64,000 bases of DNA. Origin: Spirosoma profusum. Its GTDB lineage: Bacteria > Bacteroidota > Bacteroidia > Cytophagales > Spirosomataceae. Below, one piece after another: positions 62,671 through 64,000 of the stretch. A program made the translations under genes and the position numbers. The notes beneath the pieces are model-generated. The model made no database searches and was not told where the DNA came from. It was given only the letters and a program-made list of their open reading frames with translations. Position 1 is the stretch's first letter. Each line of letters starts with the position of its first letter. The DNA lies in the NCBI RefSeq assembly GCF_014699005.1, contig NZ_JACWZY010000010.1:149989-213988 (forward strand). The letters are read 5' to 3'.

Positions 62671-62989
62671 ATGGTAAAACGACCGCAATGGCGGACCATG
62701 TGTGTTCGACGAAGCATTCCCAGAGATGGCTGTCGAATTGTCTTACGCTAAGGGATCAATTCAAGAGGCCGCCCGCGAATTGGGCGTTGATCCGGGACGA
62801 ATCAGCAAATGGAGACAGCGCCACAAAAAAACTGATCAAAACCTACCCCTCAATTCAACACTGACTGACGAGCAGCAACAGATTCGTAGGTTGCAGCGAG
62901 AACTTCGAGAAGCTCAAATGGAGCGCGATATATTAAAGAAGGCGGTCAGCATCTTCTCCAAGACCGACGGGAAATATTCCGATTTATAA
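62671..62989 (+). pseudogene. IS3 orfA, interrupted near its start by a 16-nt insert
   Basis: From ATG 62671 the frame reads MVKR and is then shifted by the insert at 62683-62698. Removing it gives MVKR-CVFDEAFPEMAVELSYA, the normal orfA form. The rest has the helix-turn-helix (GSIQEAARELGVDPGRISKW) and a leucine-zipper-like coil (LQRELREAQMERDILKKAV). A GTG at 62702 could still start a shortened protein. Confidence 0.75.
62683..62698 (-). repeat. 16-nt GC-rich insert, copy E4, opposite orientation (in orfA)
   Basis: On the plus strand CCGCAATGGCGGACCA; its reverse complement TGGTCCGCCATTGCGG differs from copy E2 at two positions only. Removal restores the orfA frame. Confidence 0.65.
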
Positions 62990-63021
62990 AGGAGCATGCC
63001 AGCGAGTTTCCCGTTGAGAAG

Positions 63022-63868
63022 ATGTGTAAAGTGCTTAAGGTGAGTAGCAGTGGCTATTATTATTGGCGCAAGCATCCCATCGGAGTCCGGCACCAAAACC
63101 AGCATCAGTTGGTAAGCCACATCCGACGCGTGCATAAACAGAGTGAATATCGTTATGGTAGTCCCCGGATTGCCGATGAACTCCGGGAGCAGGGTGTGAA
63201 GGTATCCCGTAATCGTGTGGCCAGGCTCATGAAGAAGGCTGGTATTCGTAGTATCATTTACAAAAAGTACCGAGTACAGACTACGGAATCAGATCACGAG
63301 TATCCGGTAGCAAAAAACTTGCTCAACAGAGAGTTTACCGCTGACAAACCTGGACAAAAATGGGTGTCTGACATCACCTATATTGCCACTGGCCAAGGGT
63401 GGCTATATCTGACCGCGATTTTAGATTTAGCCGACCGAAAAGTGATTGGTTGGGCCATGAGCGATACGCTCAAAGCGGTAGATACAACTGTGTCAGCCTG
63501 GCGTATGGCACTCAAAAACAGAGCAATAGATAGTCATCTTCTCTTTCATTCGGATCGGGGTATTCAATATGCCTGTACTGAGTTTAGAGATGAATTGAGG
63601 GATTTGCCGGTTGAGCAAAGTATGAGCCGGAAAGGAAATTGTTGGGATAACGCGGTTGCCGAGAGTTTTTTCAAGACGCTCAAAAGCGAACGGTCCGCCG
63701 TTGCGGTTGGTCTACCATACTCACTTTGAAACGCGAGCAGCGGCTCGGCTAGCGATCTTTGAGTATATCGAGGGGTGGTACAACCGCCGACGGAAACATT
63801 CGGTATTGCATTACCGAACACCGAGTCAACAGGAATCTTATTTTTTCACTGCCGCAATGGCCGCCTGA
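63022..63868 (+). pseudogene. IS3 orfB transposase, interrupted by a 16-nt insert
   Basis: The integrase core is complete, with WVSDITYI (Asp), FHSDRGIQY (Asp) and DNAVAESFFKTLKSE (Glu). At 63691 a 16-nt insert breaks the frame, giving a false end RSAVAVGLPYSL. Without it the protein continues LVYHTHFETRAAARLAIFEY and NRRRKHSVLHYRTPS, the family's normal end. Expression normally needs a -1 shift from orfA. Its upstream part (REIFRFIKEHASEFPVEK) precedes the ATG used here. Confidence 0.88.
63691..63706 (+). repeat. 16-nt GC-rich insert, copy E2 (in IS3 orfB)
   Basis: CGGTCCGCCGTTGCGG lies between the SE codons and LVYH, exactly where family members run straight through. It differs from E1 and E3 by A to T at position 4 and AA to TT at 11-12. 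Confidence 0.85.
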
Positions 63869-63898
63869 AAAAATCTCCACTATACTGTTGCAAGTCCA

Positions 63899-64000
63899 GT
63901 TGGATAATGGGCCGATTCATCGGTGTCAGGCTGTCTATGATCGGACCGCCGAAGCGGCAGCAAGCCAATTGGGAGGAGCAGGATATGTATCTGTTCTTTC
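63899..64000 (+). mobile_element. IS630-family transposase fragment, cut by IS3 and window end
   Basis: The frame reads LDNGPIHRCQAVY then, after the 16-nt insert, QQANWEEQDMYLFF, clearly homologous to residues around LDNGPIHRCQAVYERQAEWE of the left IS630. It is a different, related element whose 5' part is missing at the IS3 border. Confidence 0.85.
63942..63957 (+). repeat. 16-nt GC-rich hairpin insert, copy E3 (in IS630 fragment)
   Basis: CGGACCGCCGAAGCGG, identical to E1 but at a different place in a related transposase. Removing it gives Y-D-Q-Q-A-N-W, the same length as Y-E-R-Q-A-E-W in the left IS630 copy. Confidence 0.85.

Larger units (their letters stand above)
62605..63898 (+). 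mobile_element. IS3-family insertion sequence
   Basis: The left end TGGAGTTGCTACATTTGACT and the reverse complement of the right end (TGGACTTGCAACAGTATAGT) match over more than 30 bp with few differences, with canonical TG...CA tips. It holds orfA and orfB overlapping by a -1 shift, both broken by 16-nt inserts. No clear 3-4 bp target duplication, as expected where flanks have been rearranged. Confidence 0.85.

Noticed and set aside
62604..62864. 86-residue ORF at the left end of the IS3 element
   Set aside because: It overlaps orfA in another frame and starts in the inverted repeat; orfA explains the region.

Overview
The window looks like a chromosomal segment of a Bacteroidota bacterium close to Spirosoma (Cytophagales). 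The evidence is a SusC/SusD pair, a type IX secretion (T9SS) cargo protein and the T9SS regulator PorX, a hybrid two-component/AraC regulator, a KDO cytidylyltransferase (so LPS), antiquitin-type aldehyde dehydrogenase, promoters of the Bacteroidota form TAnnTTTG, and few recognisable Shine-Dalgarno sites. No rRNA, tRNA or CRISPR was recognised. The 5-mer ACGTA/TACGT is strikingly frequent in most genes and rare in the last 5 kb, which separates native from acquired DNA.

Layout. 1-8 kb: a truncated Tat-exported MocA oxidoreductase, two small DUF proteins, an SMP-30 lactonase, the elongasome pair mrdA (PBP2) and rodA, and a divergent AraC regulator/DoxX pair. 8-20 kb: a surface-protein locus. 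It holds a 1.2 kb-residue T9SS protein with Ig-like repeats and two CBM3 modules, a secreted Hcp-like protein, a second giant repeat protein with receptor-L-like repeats, and a hybrid sensor kinase/AraC regulator. A 43-bp box carrying a direct repeat lies upstream of both minus-strand transcription units. 20-24.6 kb: a membrane protein, an ECF sigma factor, then a small unknown protein, a polytopic membrane protein, a NarL-type kinase and a receiver-only response regulator. 24.6-34 kb: SusD, SusC, a divergent ROK repressor and a secreted esterase, forming a glycan uptake locus. 34-46 kb: porX, kdsB, a LysM/DPBB protein with partners, sugar enzymes (mutarotase, YdjC deacetylase, DUF1080), small lipoproteins and amaB. 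46.7-58.7 kb: ECF sigma/anti-sigma pair, exported MsrB, PBP1A, a beta-barrel protein, a TonB-dependent receptor and small genes. 59-64 kb: an AT-rich acyltransferase followed by nested IS elements (IS5 deletion derivative, IS3 remnant, IS630, IS3, IS630 fragment).

The most unusual signal is in the IS cluster. Four copies of a 16-nt GC-rich, hairpin-capable sequence (consensus YGGWCCGCCRWWGCGG) interrupt transposase reading frames within 1.3 kb, each causing a +1 frameshift; removing exactly 16 nt restores the expected protein alignment. Dispersed long palindromes of three sequence families lie between genes elsewhere in the window.
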